Of a DNA stretch of 64,000 nt, positions 19,801 through 33,602 are shown in pieces. Source of the stretch: Archivesica marissinica (lineage: Eukaryota; Mollusca; Bivalvia; Venerida; Vesicomyidae); the NCBI GenBank assembly GCA_014843695.1, contig CM026401.1, positions 24,361,345 through 24,425,344 on the forward strand, given 5' to 3'. A program made the position numbers and the translations under genes. The notes below the pieces were generated by a model. The model had not been told where the DNA came from. It did no database searches and worked only from the letters and a program-made list of their open reading frames with translations. The number at the start of each line of letters is the position of its first letter. Within the stretch, counting starts at the first letter, position 1.

Positions 19801-22800
19801 TTTCATCCCCTGTAATGGCCTGCCTCCCCTATAATGGCTTGCATCCCCTATAATGGCTTGTCTCCCCTATAATGGCTTGCCTCCGCTATAATGGCTTACC
19901 TCCCCTATGGTGGCTGTCCTCCCCTATAATGGCTTGCCTCCCCTATAATGACTTGCCTCCGCTATAATGCTTGCATCCCCTATAATGCATGCCTCCCCTA
20001 TAATGGCTGGCCTCCCCTATAATGGCTTTTCTCCCCTATGATGGCTTGCCTCCCCTATGATGGCTTGCCTCCCCTATAATGGCTGGCCTCCCCTATAATG
20101 GCTGGCCTCCCTATAATGAATGTCCTCCCCTATAATGGATGGCCCCTATAATGGCTGGCCTCCCCTATGATGGCTTGCCTCCCTATAATGGCTGGCTCCC
20201 CTATAATGGCTGGCCTCCCCTATAATGGATGGCCTCCCTATGATGGCTTGCCTCCCCTATAATGGATGGCCTCCCCTATAATGGATGGCCTCCCCTATGA
20301 TGGCTTGCCTCCCCTATAATGGCTGGCCTCCCCTATAATGGCTGGCCTCACCTATAATGGATGGCCTCCCCTATGATGGCTTGCCTCCCCTATAATGGAT
20401 GGCCTCCCCTATAATGGATGGCCTCCCCTATGATGGCTTGCCTCTCCTATAATGGCTGGCCTCCCCTATAATGGATGGCCTACCCTATGATGGCTTACCT
20501 CCCCTATGATGGCTTTCCTCCCCTATAATGGCTTACCTCCCCTATGGTGGCTGGCCTCCCCTATAATGGCTTTCCTCCGCTATAATGCTTGCATCCCTTA
20601 TAATGGCTTTCCTCCCCTATGATGGCTTTCCTCCCCTATAATGGCTTACCTCCCCTATAATGGCTTACCTCCCCTATGGTGGCTGGCCTCCCCTATAATG
20701 GCTTTCCTCCGCTATAATGCTTGCATCCCTTATAATGGCTTTCCTCCCCTATAATGGCTGGCCTCCCATATAATGTCTTGCCTCCCCTATAATGGCTTAC
20801 CTCCCCTATGATGGCTTTCCTCCTCTATAATAGCTTACCTCCCCTATGGTGGCTGGCCTCCCCTATAATGACTTGCCTCCCCTATAATGGCTTGCCTCCC
20901 CTATAATGGATGGCCTCCCCTATAATGGCTGGCCTCCCCTATGATGGTTTTCCTCCCCTATGATGGTTTTCCTCCCCTATAATGTCTGGCCTCCCCTATG
21001 ATGTCTGGCCTCGCCTATAATGGCCTGCCTCCCATATTATGTCTGGCCTCCCCTATAATGTCTGACCTCCCCTATAATGTCTGGCCTCCCCTATAATGTC
21101 TGGTCTCCCCTATAATGTCTGGCCTCCCCTATAATTTCTGGCCTCCCCTATAATTTCTGGCCTCACCTATAATGGATGGCCTCCCCTATAATGGATGGCC
21201 TCCCCTATGATGGCTTGCCTCCCCTATAATGGCTGGCCTCCCCTATAATGGCTGGCCTCACCTATAATGGATGGCCTCCCCTATGATGGCTTGCCTCCCC
21301 TATAATGGATGGCCTCCCCTATAATGGATGGCCTCCCCTATGATGGCTTGCCTCTCCTATAATGGCTGGCCTCCCCTATAATGGATGGCCTACCCTATGA
21401 TGGCTTACCTCCCCTATGATGGCTTTCCTCCCCTATAATGGCTTACCTCCCCTATGGTGGCTGGCCTCCCCTATAATGGCTTTCCTCCGCTATAATGCTT
21501 GCATCCCTTATAATGGCTTTCCTCCCCTATGATGGCTTTCCTCCCCTATAATGGCTTACCTCCCCTATAATGGCTTACCTCCCCTATGGTGGCTGGCCTC
21601 CCCTATAATGGCTTTCCTCCGCTATAATGCTTGCATCCCTTATAATGGCTTTCCTCCCCTATAATGGCTGGCCTCCCATATAATGTCTTGCCTCCCCTAT
21701 AATGGCTTACCTCCCCTATGATGGCTTTCCTCCTCTATAATGGCTTACCTCCCCTATGGTGGCTGGCCTCCCCTATAATGACTTGCCTCCCCTATAATGG
21801 CTTGCCTCCCCTATAATGGATGGCCTCCCCTATAATGGCTGGCCTCCCCTATGATGGTTTTCCTCCCCTATGATGGTTTTCCTCCCCTATAATGTCTGGC
21901 CTCCCCTATGATGTCTGGCCTCGCCTATAATGGCCTGCCTCCCATATTATGTCTGGCCTCCCCTATAATGTCTGACCTCCCCTATAATGTCTGGCCTCCC
22001 CTATAATGTCTGGTCTCCCCTATAATGTCTGGCCTCCCCTATAATTTCTGGCCTCCCCTATAATTTCTGGCCTCACCTATAATGTCTGGCCTCCACTATG
22101 ATGGCTTACATCCCTTATGATGGCCTTCCTCCCCTATAATGGCTTACCTCCCTTATAATGGCTTTCCTCCCCTATGATGGCTTTCCTCCCCTATAATGGC
22201 TTAACTCCCCTATGGTGGCTTTCCTCCCCTATAATGGCTTTCCTCCCCTATGATGGCTTTCCTCCCCTATAATGGCTTACCTCCCCTATGGTGGCTTTCC
22301 TCCCCTATAATGGCTTACCTCCCCTATGGTGGCTTACCTCCCCTATAATGGCTTACCTCCCCTATGATAGCTTTCCTCCCCTATAATGTCTGGCCTCGCC
22401 TATAATGGCCTGCCTCCCCTATTATGTCTGGCCTCCCCTATAATGTCTGGCCTCCCCTATTATGTCTGGCCTCCCCTATAATGTCTGGCTTCCCCTATAA
22501 TGTCTGGCCTCCCCTATAATGGCTGGCCTCCCCTATAATGTCTGGCCTCCCCTATAATGGCTGGCCTCACCTATAATGTCTGGCCTCCACTATGATGGCT
22601 TACATCCCTTATGATGGCCTTCCTCCCCTATAATGGCTTACCTCCCTTATAATGGCTTTCCTCCCCTATAATGGCTTACCTCCACTATAATGGCTTACCT
22701 CCCCTATAATGGCTTACCTCCCCTATTATGGCTTACCTCCCCTATAATGGCTTACCTCCACTATAATGGCTTGCCTCCCCTATACTGGCTTACCTCCCCT

Positions 22801-22825
22801 ATAATGGCTTACCTCCCCTATAATG
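16838..22825. repeat. 19-bp tandem array, about 315 copies, truncated by the assembly gap
   Basis: CTATAATGGCTTACCTCCC is the typical 19-bp unit. Variants include ATGGATGGC, ATGTCTGGC, ATGGCTTTC and CTATGATGG. Variants are arranged in multi-unit blocks. A 910-bp tandem duplication (20251-21160 and 21161-22070, almost identical) and a 323-bp offset repeat (around 17708 and 18031) show segmental amplification. It stops at the N run, so true length is unknown. Confidence 0.97.
20251..22070. repeat. 910-bp tandem duplication inside the 19-bp array
   Basis: 20251-21160 is repeated at 21161-22070 with one or two differences (for example TAGCTTACC at 20831 against TGGCTTACC at 21741). Rare landmarks such as CTGGCCTCGCCTATAATGG (21006 and 21916) keep the exact 910-bp offset. 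Confidence 0.93.
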
Positions 22826-23825
22826 NNNNNNNNNNNNNNNNNNNNNNNNNNNNNNNNNNNNNNNNNNNNNNNNNNNNNNNNNNNNNNNNNNNNNNNNNNN
22901 NNNNNNNNNNNNNNNNNNNNNNNNNNNNNNNNNNNNNNNNNNNNNNNNNNNNNNNNNNNNNNNNNNNNNNNNNNNNNNNNNNNNNNNNNNNNNNNNNNNN
23001 NNNNNNNNNNNNNNNNNNNNNNNNNNNNNNNNNNNNNNNNNNNNNNNNNNNNNNNNNNNNNNNNNNNNNNNNNNNNNNNNNNNNNNNNNNNNNNNNNNNN
23101 NNNNNNNNNNNNNNNNNNNNNNNNNNNNNNNNNNNNNNNNNNNNNNNNNNNNNNNNNNNNNNNNNNNNNNNNNNNNNNNNNNNNNNNNNNNNNNNNNNNN
23201 NNNNNNNNNNNNNNNNNNNNNNNNNNNNNNNNNNNNNNNNNNNNNNNNNNNNNNNNNNNNNNNNNNNNNNNNNNNNNNNNNNNNNNNNNNNNNNNNNNNN
23301 NNNNNNNNNNNNNNNNNNNNNNNNNNNNNNNNNNNNNNNNNNNNNNNNNNNNNNNNNNNNNNNNNNNNNNNNNNNNNNNNNNNNNNNNNNNNNNNNNNNN
23401 NNNNNNNNNNNNNNNNNNNNNNNNNNNNNNNNNNNNNNNNNNNNNNNNNNNNNNNNNNNNNNNNNNNNNNNNNNNNNNNNNNNNNNNNNNNNNNNNNNNN
23501 NNNNNNNNNNNNNNNNNNNNNNNNNNNNNNNNNNNNNNNNNNNNNNNNNNNNNNNNNNNNNNNNNNNNNNNNNNNNNNNNNNNNNNNNNNNNNNNNNNNN
23601 NNNNNNNNNNNNNNNNNNNNNNNNNNNNNNNNNNNNNNNNNNNNNNNNNNNNNNNNNNNNNNNNNNNNNNNNNNNNNNNNNNNNNNNNNNNNNNNNNNNN
23701 NNNNNNNNNNNNNNNNNNNNNNNNNNNNNNNNNNNNNNNNNNNNNNNNNNNNNNNNNNNNNNNNNNNNNNNNNNNNNNNNNNNNNNNNNNNNNNNNNNNN
23801 NNNNNNNNNNNNNNNNNNNNNNNNN
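22826..23825. other. Assembly gap of exactly 1000 N
   Basis: The round number indicates a scaffolding placeholder of unknown true size. It separates the 19-bp array from the 22-bp array. It lies inside the carrier gene's span, where at least one exon is missing. Confidence 0.98.
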
Positions 23826-24736
23826 TATATATATATATATGGTAACTATGCTGAATATTATATGGTAACTATGCTGAATATATATGCTAACCATACTGAG
23901 TATATATGGTAACTATGCTGGGTATATATGGTAACTATGATGGGTATATATGGTAACAATGCTGAGTATATATGGTAACTATGCTGGGTATATATGGTAA
24001 CTATGATGGGTATATATGGTAACAATGCTGAGTATATATGGTAACAATGCTGAGTATATATGCTAACTATGCCTAGTATATATGGTAACTATGCCTAGTA
24101 TATATGGTAACTATGCTGAGTATATATGCTAACAATGCTGAGTATATATGCTAACAATGCTGAGTATATATGCTAACTATGCTGAGTATATATGCTAACT
24201 ATGCCTAGTATATATGGTAACTATGCTGAGTATATATGCTAACAATGCTGAGTATATATGCTAACAATGCTGAGTATATATGCTAACTATGCTGAGTATA
24301 TATGGTAACAATGCTGAGTATATATGGTAATTATGCTGAGTATATAGGCTAACTATGCTGAGTATATATGCTAACTATGCTGGGTATATATGGTAACAAT
24401 GCTGATTATATATGGTAACTATGCTGGGTATATATGGTAACTATGCTGGGTATATATGCTAGCTATGCTGAGTATATATGGTAACTATGCTGGGTATATA
24501 TGGTAACTATGCTGGGTATATATGCTAGCTATGCTGAGTATATATGCTGGGTATATATGGTAACTACGCTGAGTATATATACTAACTATGCTGGGTATAT
24601 ATGCTAGCTATGCTGAGTATATATGCTAACAATGCTGAGTATATATGCTAACAATGCTGAGTATATATGCTAACAATGCTGAGTATATATGGTAACAATG
24701 CTGAGTATATATGCTAGCTATGCTGAGTATATATAT

Positions 24737-24791
<55 letters not shown>

Positions 24792-27700
24792 TGAATATAT
24801 ATTGGTAACTATGCTGAATATATATATATATGGTAACTATGCTTCATATATATGGTAACTATGCTGAGTATATATGCTAACTATGCCTAGTATATATGGT
24901 AACTATGCTGAGTATATATGGTAACTATGCTGGGTATATATGGTAACTATGCTGTGTATATATGGTAACAATGCTGAATATATATGGTAACTATGCTGAA
25001 TATATATGGTAACTATGCTTAATATATATGCTAAATATGCTGGGTATATATGGTAACTATGCTGAGTATATATGCTAACTATGCCTAGTATATATGGTAA
25101 CTATGCTGAGTATATATGGTAACTATGCTGGGTATATATGGTAACTATGCTGTGTATATATGGTAACAATGCTGAATATATATGGTAACTATGCTGAATA
25201 TATATGGTAACTATGCTTAATATATATGCTAAATATGCTGGGTATATATGGTAACTATGCTGAGTATATATGCTAACTATGCCTAGTATATATGGTAACT
25301 ATGCTGAGTATATATGGTAACTATGCTGGGTATATATGGTAACTATGCTGTGTATATATGGTAACAATGCTGAGTATATATGCTAACTATGCCTAGTATA
25401 TATGGTAACTATGCTGAGTATATATGCTAACAATGCGGAGTATATATGCTAACTATGCTGAGTATATATGCTAACAATGCTTAGTATATATGCTAACAAT
25501 GCTGAGTATATATGCTAACTATGCTGAGTATATATGCTAACTATGCCTAGTATATATGGTAATTATGCTGAGTATATATATGGTAACTATGCTGAGTATA
25601 TATGGTAACTATGCTGAGTATATATATATATGGTAACTATGCTGGGTATATATGGTAACTATGCTGAGTATATATGGTAACTATGCTGAGTATATATGCT
25701 AACTATGCTGAGTATATATATGGTAACTATGCTGGGTATATATGGTAACTATGCTGAGTATATATGGTAACTATGCTGAGTATATATGCTAACTATGCTG
25801 ATTATATATGGTAACAATGCTGAGTATATATGGTAACTATGCTGAGTATATATGTTAACTTTGCTGATTATATATGCTAACAATGCTGAGTATATATGCT
25901 AACAATGTTGATTATATATGGTAACTATGCTGAGTATATATTTTTTATGGTAACTATGCTGAGTATACATGGTAACTATGCTGAGTATATATGGTAACTA
26001 TGCTGATTATATATACTAACAATGCTGAGTATATATGGTAACTATGCCTAGTATATATGGTAACTATGCTGAGTATATATGGTAACTATGCTGAATATAT
26101 ATGGTAACTATGCTGTGTATATATTGTAACTATGCTGATGATATATGCTAACACTGCTGAGTATATATATGGTAACTATGCTGAGTATATATGGTAACTA
26201 TGATGAATATATATATGGTAACTATGCTGAGTATATATGCTAACTATGCTGAGTATATATGCTAGCTATGCTGAGTATATATGGTAACTATGCTGAGTAT
26301 ATATGTTAACTATGCTGAGTATATATGCTAGCTATGCTGAGTATATATGCTAGCTATGCTGAGTATATATATATATATATATGCTAGCTATGCTGAGTAT
26401 TTATGCTAGCTATGCTGAGTATAATGCTAGCTATTATGAGTATATATGGTAACTATGCTGAGTATATATGGTAACTATGCTGAGTATATATGCTAGCTAT
26501 GCTGAGTATATATGGTAACTATGCTGAGTATATATGCTAACTATGCCTAGTATATATGGTAACTATGCTGAGTATATATGCTAACTATGCTGAATATATA
26601 TGGTAACTATGCTGGGTATATATGCTAACTATGCTGGGTATATATGGTAACTATGCTGAGTATATATGCTAACTATGCTGAGTATATATGGTAACTATGC
26701 TGGGTATATATGCTAACTATGCTGAGTATATATGCTAACTATGCTGAGTATATATGGTAACTATGCTGAGTATATATGGTAACAATGCTGAGTATATATG
26801 CTAGCTATGCTGAGTATATATGGTAACTATGCTGGGTATATATGGTAACTATGCTGGGTATATATGGTAACTATGCTGGGTATATATGGTAACTATGCTG
26901 AGTATATATGGTAACTATGCTGAGTATATATGGTAACTATGCTGGGTATATATTGTAACTATGCTGAATATATATGGTAACTATGCTGGGTATATATGGT
27001 AACTATGCTGAGTATATATTGTAACTATGCTGAGTATATATGGTAACTATGCTGAGTATATATGGTAACTATGCTGAGTATATAGTGTAACTATGCTGAG
27101 TATATATGGTAACTATGCTGAGTATATATGGTAACTATGCTGAGTATATATGATAACTATTCTGAGTATATATGGTAACTATGCTGGGTATATATGGTAA
27201 CTATGCTGGGTATATACTGTAACTATGCTGAGTATATATGGTAATTATGCTGAGTATATATGCTAACTATGCTGAGTATATATGCTAACTATGCTGGGTA
27301 TATATGGTAACTATGCTGAGTATATATGGTAACAATGCTGGGTATATATGCTAACTATGCTGAGTATATATGGTAACTATGCTGAGTATATATGCTAACT
27401 ATGCTGAGTATATATGCTAACTATGCTGAGTATATATGCTAACTATGCTGAGTATATATGCTAACAATGCTGAGTATATATGCTAACTATGCTGAGTATA
27501 TATGGTAACTATGCTGAGTATATATGCTAGCTATGCTGAGTATATATGTAAATATATATATATGTAATAATAATATATATGTATATATTATATGCTAACA
27601 ATGCTGAATATATATGGTAACTATGCTGATATATATGTAGCTATATATATATGTAACTATATATATATGTAACTATGTATATATATATGTATATATATAT

Positions 27701-28975
27701 ATGCTAACTATGCTGAATATATATGGTAACTATGCTGGGTATATATGCTAACTATGCTGGGTATATATGGTAACTATGCTGAGTATATATGCTAACTATG
27801 CTGAGTATATATGGTAACAATGCTGAGTATATATGGTAACTATGCTGAGTATATATATATGGTAACTATGCTGAGTATATATATATATATATATCTAACT
27901 ATATATATATGGTAACTATGCTGAGTATATATGCTAACTATGCTGAGTATATATGCTAACTATGCTGAGTATATATGGTAACTATGCTGAGTATATATGG
28001 TAACTATGCTGAGTATATATGTATATATATATGTGGTGGTAAACTATGCTGAGTATTATATGGTAACTATGCTGAGTATATATATATGTGGTAACTATGC
28101 TGAGTATATATGGTAACTATGCTGAGTATATATGGTAACTATGCTGAGTATATATGCTAACAATGCTGAGTATATATGGTAACTATGCTGAGTATATATG
28201 GTAACTATGCTGAGTATATATATATATATGGTAACTATGCTGGGTATATATGGTAACTATGCTGAGTATATATGCTAACAATGCTGAGTATATATGGTAA
28301 CTATGCTGAGTATATATATATGCTAGCTATGCTGAGTATATATGCTAACTATGCTGAGTATATATATGCTAACTATGCTGAGTATATATGCTAGCTATGC
28401 TGAGTATATATGCTAGCTATGCTGAGTATATATGCTAGCTATGCTGAGTATATATGCTAACTATGCTGAGTATATATGCTAACTATGCTGAGTATGTATG
28501 GTAACTATGCTGAGTATATATGGTAACTATGCTGAATATATATGGTAACTATGCTGGTTATATATATATGGTAACTATGCTGAGTATATATGCTAACTAT
28601 GCTGAGTATATATGGTAACTATGCTGGGTATATATGCTAACTATGCTGAGTATATATGGTAACTATGCTGAGTATATATGCTAACTATGCTGAGTATATA
28701 TGGTAACTATGCTGAGTATATATGTTACTATGCTGAGTATATATGTAACTATGCTGAGTATATATGGTAACTATGCTGGGTATATATGGTAACTATGCTG
28801 AGTATATATTGTAACTATGCTGAGTATATATGGTAACTATGCTGGGTATATATGGTAACTATGCTGAGTATATATTGTAACTATGCTGAGTATATATGGT
28901 AACTATGCTGAGTATATATGTAACTATTCTGAGTATATATGCTAACTATGCTGAGTATATATGGTAACTATGCTG
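23826..28975. repeat. 22-bp tandem array, subfamily 1 (TGGTAAC / TGCTAAC / TGCTAGC)
   Basis: TATATATGGTAACTATGCTG plus AG or GG repeats every 22 bp for about 230 copies. TA-dinucleotide expansions occur at 24728-24790, 27541-27710 and 27865-27900. Block duplications are visible, for example a 183-bp block repeated at about 24870 and 25053. No coding. Confidence 0.97.
24728..24790. repeat. (TA)n expansion inside the 22-bp array
   Basis: About 30 TA steps with one phase break. It probably grew from the TATATAT core of the satellite unit. Confidence 0.93.
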
Positions 28976-30979
28976 AGTATATACTGTCACTATGCTGAGT
29001 ATATACTGTCACTATGCTGAGTATATACTGTCACTATGCTGAGTATATACTGTCACTATGCTGAGTATATACTGTCACTATGCTGAGTATATGCTGTCAC
29101 TATGCTGAGTATATACTGTCACTATGCTGAGTATATGCTGTCACTATGCTGAGTATATACTGTCACTATGCTGAGTATATACTGTCACTATGCTGAGTAT
29201 ATACTGTCACTATGCTGGGTATATACTGTCACTATGCTGAGTATATACTGTCACTATGCTGAGTATATACTGTCACTATGCTGGGTATATACTGTCACTA
29301 TGATGGGTATATACTGTCACTATGCTGAGTATATATGATAACTATGCTGAGTATATATGATAACTATTCTGAGTATATATGGTAACTATGCTGGGTATAT
29401 ATGGTAACTATGCTGGGTATATACTGTCACTATGCTGAGTATATACTGTCACTATGCTGAGTATATACTGTCACTATGCTGAGTATATACTGTCACTATG
29501 CTGAGTATATACTGTCACTATGCTGAGTATATACTGTCACTATGCTGAGTATATACTGTCACTATGCTGAGTATATGCTGTCACTATGCTGAGTATATAC
29601 TGTCACTATGCTGAGTATATGCTGTCACTATGCTGAGTATATACTGTCACTATGCTGAGTATATACTGTCACTATGCTGAGTATATACTGTCACTATGCT
29701 GGGTATATACTGTCACTATGCTGAGTATATACTGTCACTATGCTGAGTATATACTGTCACTATGCTGAGTATATACTGTCACTATGCTGGGTATATACTG
29801 TCACTATGCTGAGTATATACTGTCACTATGCTGAGTATATATGGTAACTATGCTGGGTATATACTGTCACTATGCTGAGTATATACTGTCACTATGCTGA
29901 GTATATACTGTCACTATGCTGAGTATATACTGTCACTATGCTGAGTATATACTGTCACTATGCTGAGTATATACTGTCACTATGCTGGGTATATATGGTA
30001 ACTATGCTGAGTATATACTGTCACTATGCTGAGTATATACTGTCACTATGCTGGGTATATACTGTCACTATGCTGAGTATATACTGTCACTATGCTGGGT
30101 ATATACTGTCACTATGCTGAGTATATACTGTCACTATGCTGGGTATATATGGTAACTATGCTGAGTATATACTATCACTATGCTGAGTATATACTGTCAC
30201 TGTGCTGGGTATATACTGTCACTATGCTGGGTATATACTGTCACTATGCTGGGTATATACTGTCACTATGCTGAGTATATATGGTAACTATGCTGGGTAT
30301 ATACTGTCACTATGCTGAGTATATACTGTCACTATGCTGAGTATATACTGTCACTATGCTGAGTATATACTGTCACTATGCTGAGTATATACTGTCACTA
30401 TGCTGAGTATATACTGTCACTATGCTGAGTATATACTGTCACTATGCTGAGTATATACTGTCACTATGCTGGGTATATACTGTCACTATGCTGAGTATAT
30501 ACTGTCACTATGCTGAGTATATACTGTCACTATGCTGAGTATATACTGTCACTATGCTGAGTATATACTGTCACTATGCTGAGTATATACTGTCACTATG
30601 CTGGGTATATACTGTCACTATGCTGAGTATATACTGTCACTATGCTGAGTATATACTGTCACTATGCTGGGTATATACTGTCACTATGCTGGGTATATAC
30701 TGTCACTATGCTGAGTATATACTGTCACTATGCTGGGTATATACTGTCACTATGCTGAGTATATACTGTCACTATGCTGAGTATATACTGTCACTATGCT
30801 GGGTATATACTGTCACTATGCTGGGTATATACTGTCACTATGCTGAGTATATACTGTCACTATGCTGGGTATATACTGTCACTATGCTGAGTATATACTG
30901 TCACTATGCTGAGTATATACTGTCACTATGCTGGGTATATACTGTCACTATGCTGAGTATATATGATAACTATGCTAGT
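28976..30979. repeat. 22-bp tandem array, subfamily 2 (CTGTCAC)
   Basis: Same 22-bp register, but the variable middle is CTGTCAC in place of TGGTAAC: GAGTATATACTGTCACTATG. About 90 copies, far more uniform than subfamily 1, with isolated subfamily-1 copies interspersed. Three units make 66 bp, so a + frame stays open with a 22-residue period (MLSIYCHYAEYILSLCWVY). This is an artefact. Confidence 0.96.
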
Positions 30980-31555
30980 TTATGTAGTATGTCTACCACC
31001 ATTCACAGTGAACACAAACATATTGTTTTTATTGTTGGCCTATCCATCTGAAATTCTATTCACCTGGTATTTCTGGAACCGCTGGAGGGATTTTGATATA
31101 ACAGCATAAATGTTTGCAGATGACAATGTTCACAGCGGAGGTTTCAAAAATGTTAGTTCATAGTCAAGGTCACACATAAAGTCAAATGCTTACATTTTGT
31201 GTTGGCTTCCTATCTCTTGAACCATTGGAGCAATTTTTAAAATAACTTGACACACATGTTCACCAAAAGATCTAACATGATTAGGAAACATGAACAGTGT
31301 CGACAATATTGCCATTTCCTTCCTTTCAGCACTCGTGCTTCTTTCAGCAGCTGTCATTACCTCCCGCGTTTGCTGCCACTGTAGCCTAACTCACCATATA
31401 AAATGTAGACCAATGCTATCTCTGCTACATGAAATATGACATTCCCTAGTGTTGGTGTAGAGACTTGAGAGATGAGATGTATAACATGGTCTAAATAATT
31501 AAATAATGAGTAAAACTTTAATTTCATGTAGTTGGCCGAGTACTTAAGGTCTTAA
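30980..31555. other. Unique sequence with a diffuse bivalve interspersed repeat
   Basis: 31050-31290 has phrases such as CATAGTCAAGGTCACACATA and AACTTGACACACATGTTCAC, related to 13370-13680. No exon of the carrier gene was recognised. Confidence 0.55.
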
Positions 31556-32028
31556 GGCCCTATCTGAAACAATTTTGTACAAATCTGTCCAAATATAACG
31601 CCTATCCCGAGTCTTTATATTGTTCTTCGAATAAGACACAACTTTAAGCTGCATGCATGTATACTTTGCAAACAATTGCCACAGACATTGGCCATAGCAG
31701 GTCACATTTCCATACTAGGACACGGGTTCTACGAAATTTCTTTTTGACGTACATTTTTGCCGAATAAACCTACACGTTAGTGGAAACATATTTTATTGAT
31801 AATGTTATCCACAGTTAAAACTCTCCCGTTGAAGATATTTTTTTGTTGCTGACAGAACCCGTGTCCTAGTATGGAAATGTGACCTGCTATGGCCAATGTC
31901 TGTGGCAATTGTTTGCAAAGTATACATGCACGCAGTTTAAAGTTGTGTTATATTTGAAGAACAATATAAAGACTCGGGATAGGCGTTATATTTGGACAGA
32001 TATGTGCAAAATTGTTTCAGATAGGGCC
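31556..32028. mobile_element. Foldback element: two 175-bp inverted arms with a 123-bp spacer
   Basis: The left arm 31556-31730 (GGCCCTATCTGAAACAATTT ... CTAGGACACGGGTTCT) is the near-perfect reverse complement of 31854-32028 (AGAACCCGTGTCCTAG ... AAATTGTTTCAGATAGGGCC). There are only a handful of mismatches, such as GCATGCATG against CATGCACGC. The spacer is AT-rich and non-coding. No transposase and no convincing target-site duplication. It is a non-autonomous foldback/MITE, or a source of long hairpin RNA if transcribed. Confidence 0.92.
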
Positions 32029-32104
32029 ATTTTACTGATCGATGCGAAATCTGACATCCCACAGAATAGAATCCCTGTACTTAAATATATATACTAGTAC
32101 CCCC

Positions 32105-32352
32105 AAACGTGCCGAATCCCTGTGCTCACCGCAGGTTCAAATCTCACTGGGGGTGTCAAATTCTTTCAAGTGAGGAAACTATGCAGCTGGCATGCAGTAG
32201 GTCGGTTGTTTTACCGGAGTGCCAGACCGAGCTTGAAATACTGTTGGAAGGGGCACCCAGGGTCTTCCTCCACCAATAATAGGTGGAGAGTCACTGTATC
32301 ACCTAAGATGTTGGTGTGAATTTAAACCCCAAAAACAAACAGACAAATAAAT
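32105..32352 (+). mobile_element. tRNA-derived SINE, mollusc type, 5'-truncated
   Basis: The B-box-like GGTTCAAATCTC (32134-32145) is followed by ACTGGGGGTGTCAAATTC, then GGCACCCAGGGTCTTCCTCC and ACCTAAGATGTTGGTGTGA, ending in TTTAAACCCCAAAAAC with a CAAA-rich tail. This order matches a SINE body I know as widespread in molluscs. No full A box is present, so the head is truncated. It lies 77 bp from the foldback element. Confidence 0.8.
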
Positions 32353-32690
32353 CTCATGTTGTGACTGATCTAGTTTTCGGGGCAATAATCAAACATGAAA
32401 CTGAACTGAGGTAGGTTACATTTGTTGTATGTCAATTTAATTTGCAGGTAAAGACACACCTGCAGGCACGGTCTAACCAAGCTATAGCTGTAGGTACCCA
32501 GCACCTTCATGATTCCATGCAGAAAGGGTTCTATATTATCTATAAACAGCATGGCATTTCTGGTAAATCTTTCTTGCTCTAATACCTCCAGCCTTAGTTC
32601 AAAGAAGAGCATTTCTTATGGCAGTTATTGCCGAACCCGTTTTCGGTCAACTGAAAACAGTCAAAATGACAGTCATCTAAAATTAGTCCA
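32353..32690. other. Unique sequence, no gene supported
   Basis: Modest open frames on both strands (80-124 codons) extend only because they run into the CTGT repeat. Confidence 0.5.
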
Positions 32691-32818
<128 letters not shown>

Positions 32819-33602
32819 GCGTATGTATGTCAGGGCTGTGGCTGTCTCATATTTCAAATAAATGTCAGTCAAGAGGTTTTTAAGACTTGGTGCAGTATTG
32901 TGTCTGCTCAATGTTATTAATAATTTACCGCTAGCTCTATCCTTGAATACCGGGTTTCGACACATCTCGCATCAACAATGACAACTTAAAACGAATGAAC
33001 TTGTGTAAATAGTGTATTACCTGTATAAATAGATCTTTTACTACATATTCAACATGTGAAAGTATGCTTATTACCCTTATTTAGTGTTAAAAAATCACAT
33101 TGACTCATGCCGCTGTTGGGAATTCCTCTGAGCCGAGAAATGCCTATAACGACGCATTTCATTGGTTGACTAATGACATTCTAAATTTAGTTCATTCACC
33201 CCCCTGTATCTGATCTGCGCAATACAGGTATTTTGCGTTATCTGAAACTAGCCTGAAAATTAAATTTGAGTCCCTACATTACATAAAAACGGAGTGTATA
33301 ACTTGCCTTTAATTAATTATGCTAATGAACAGGAAAATTGACCCATGTTTTGCCGTATATAAACTATAACTATGAGCAATTTGAAAATAATAACATTTAA
33401 CTAGAAATTATGCTGTTGTCCTTATAGCACTCCCAGTGCATGCATAAAAACAGTGGTCATAGAGGTTGGTGGATACTGTTTATTCTGGCGTTTGGGAGTC
33501 TGCAGATATTGGTTGGGTTCTCGATTTTCACAGCAATAACGTATATATATCGCATACAAGACCTGGGGTAATTGAACAAAGTAATTACCTGTATTTCACG
33601 TA
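32819..33602. other. AT-rich unique sequence, nothing recognised
   Basis: No splice-bounded open segment matching the carrier gene, and no repeat structure. Confidence 0.5.

Noticed and set aside
22690..23894. Open frames of 340-392 codons
   Set aside because: They consist of N bases.
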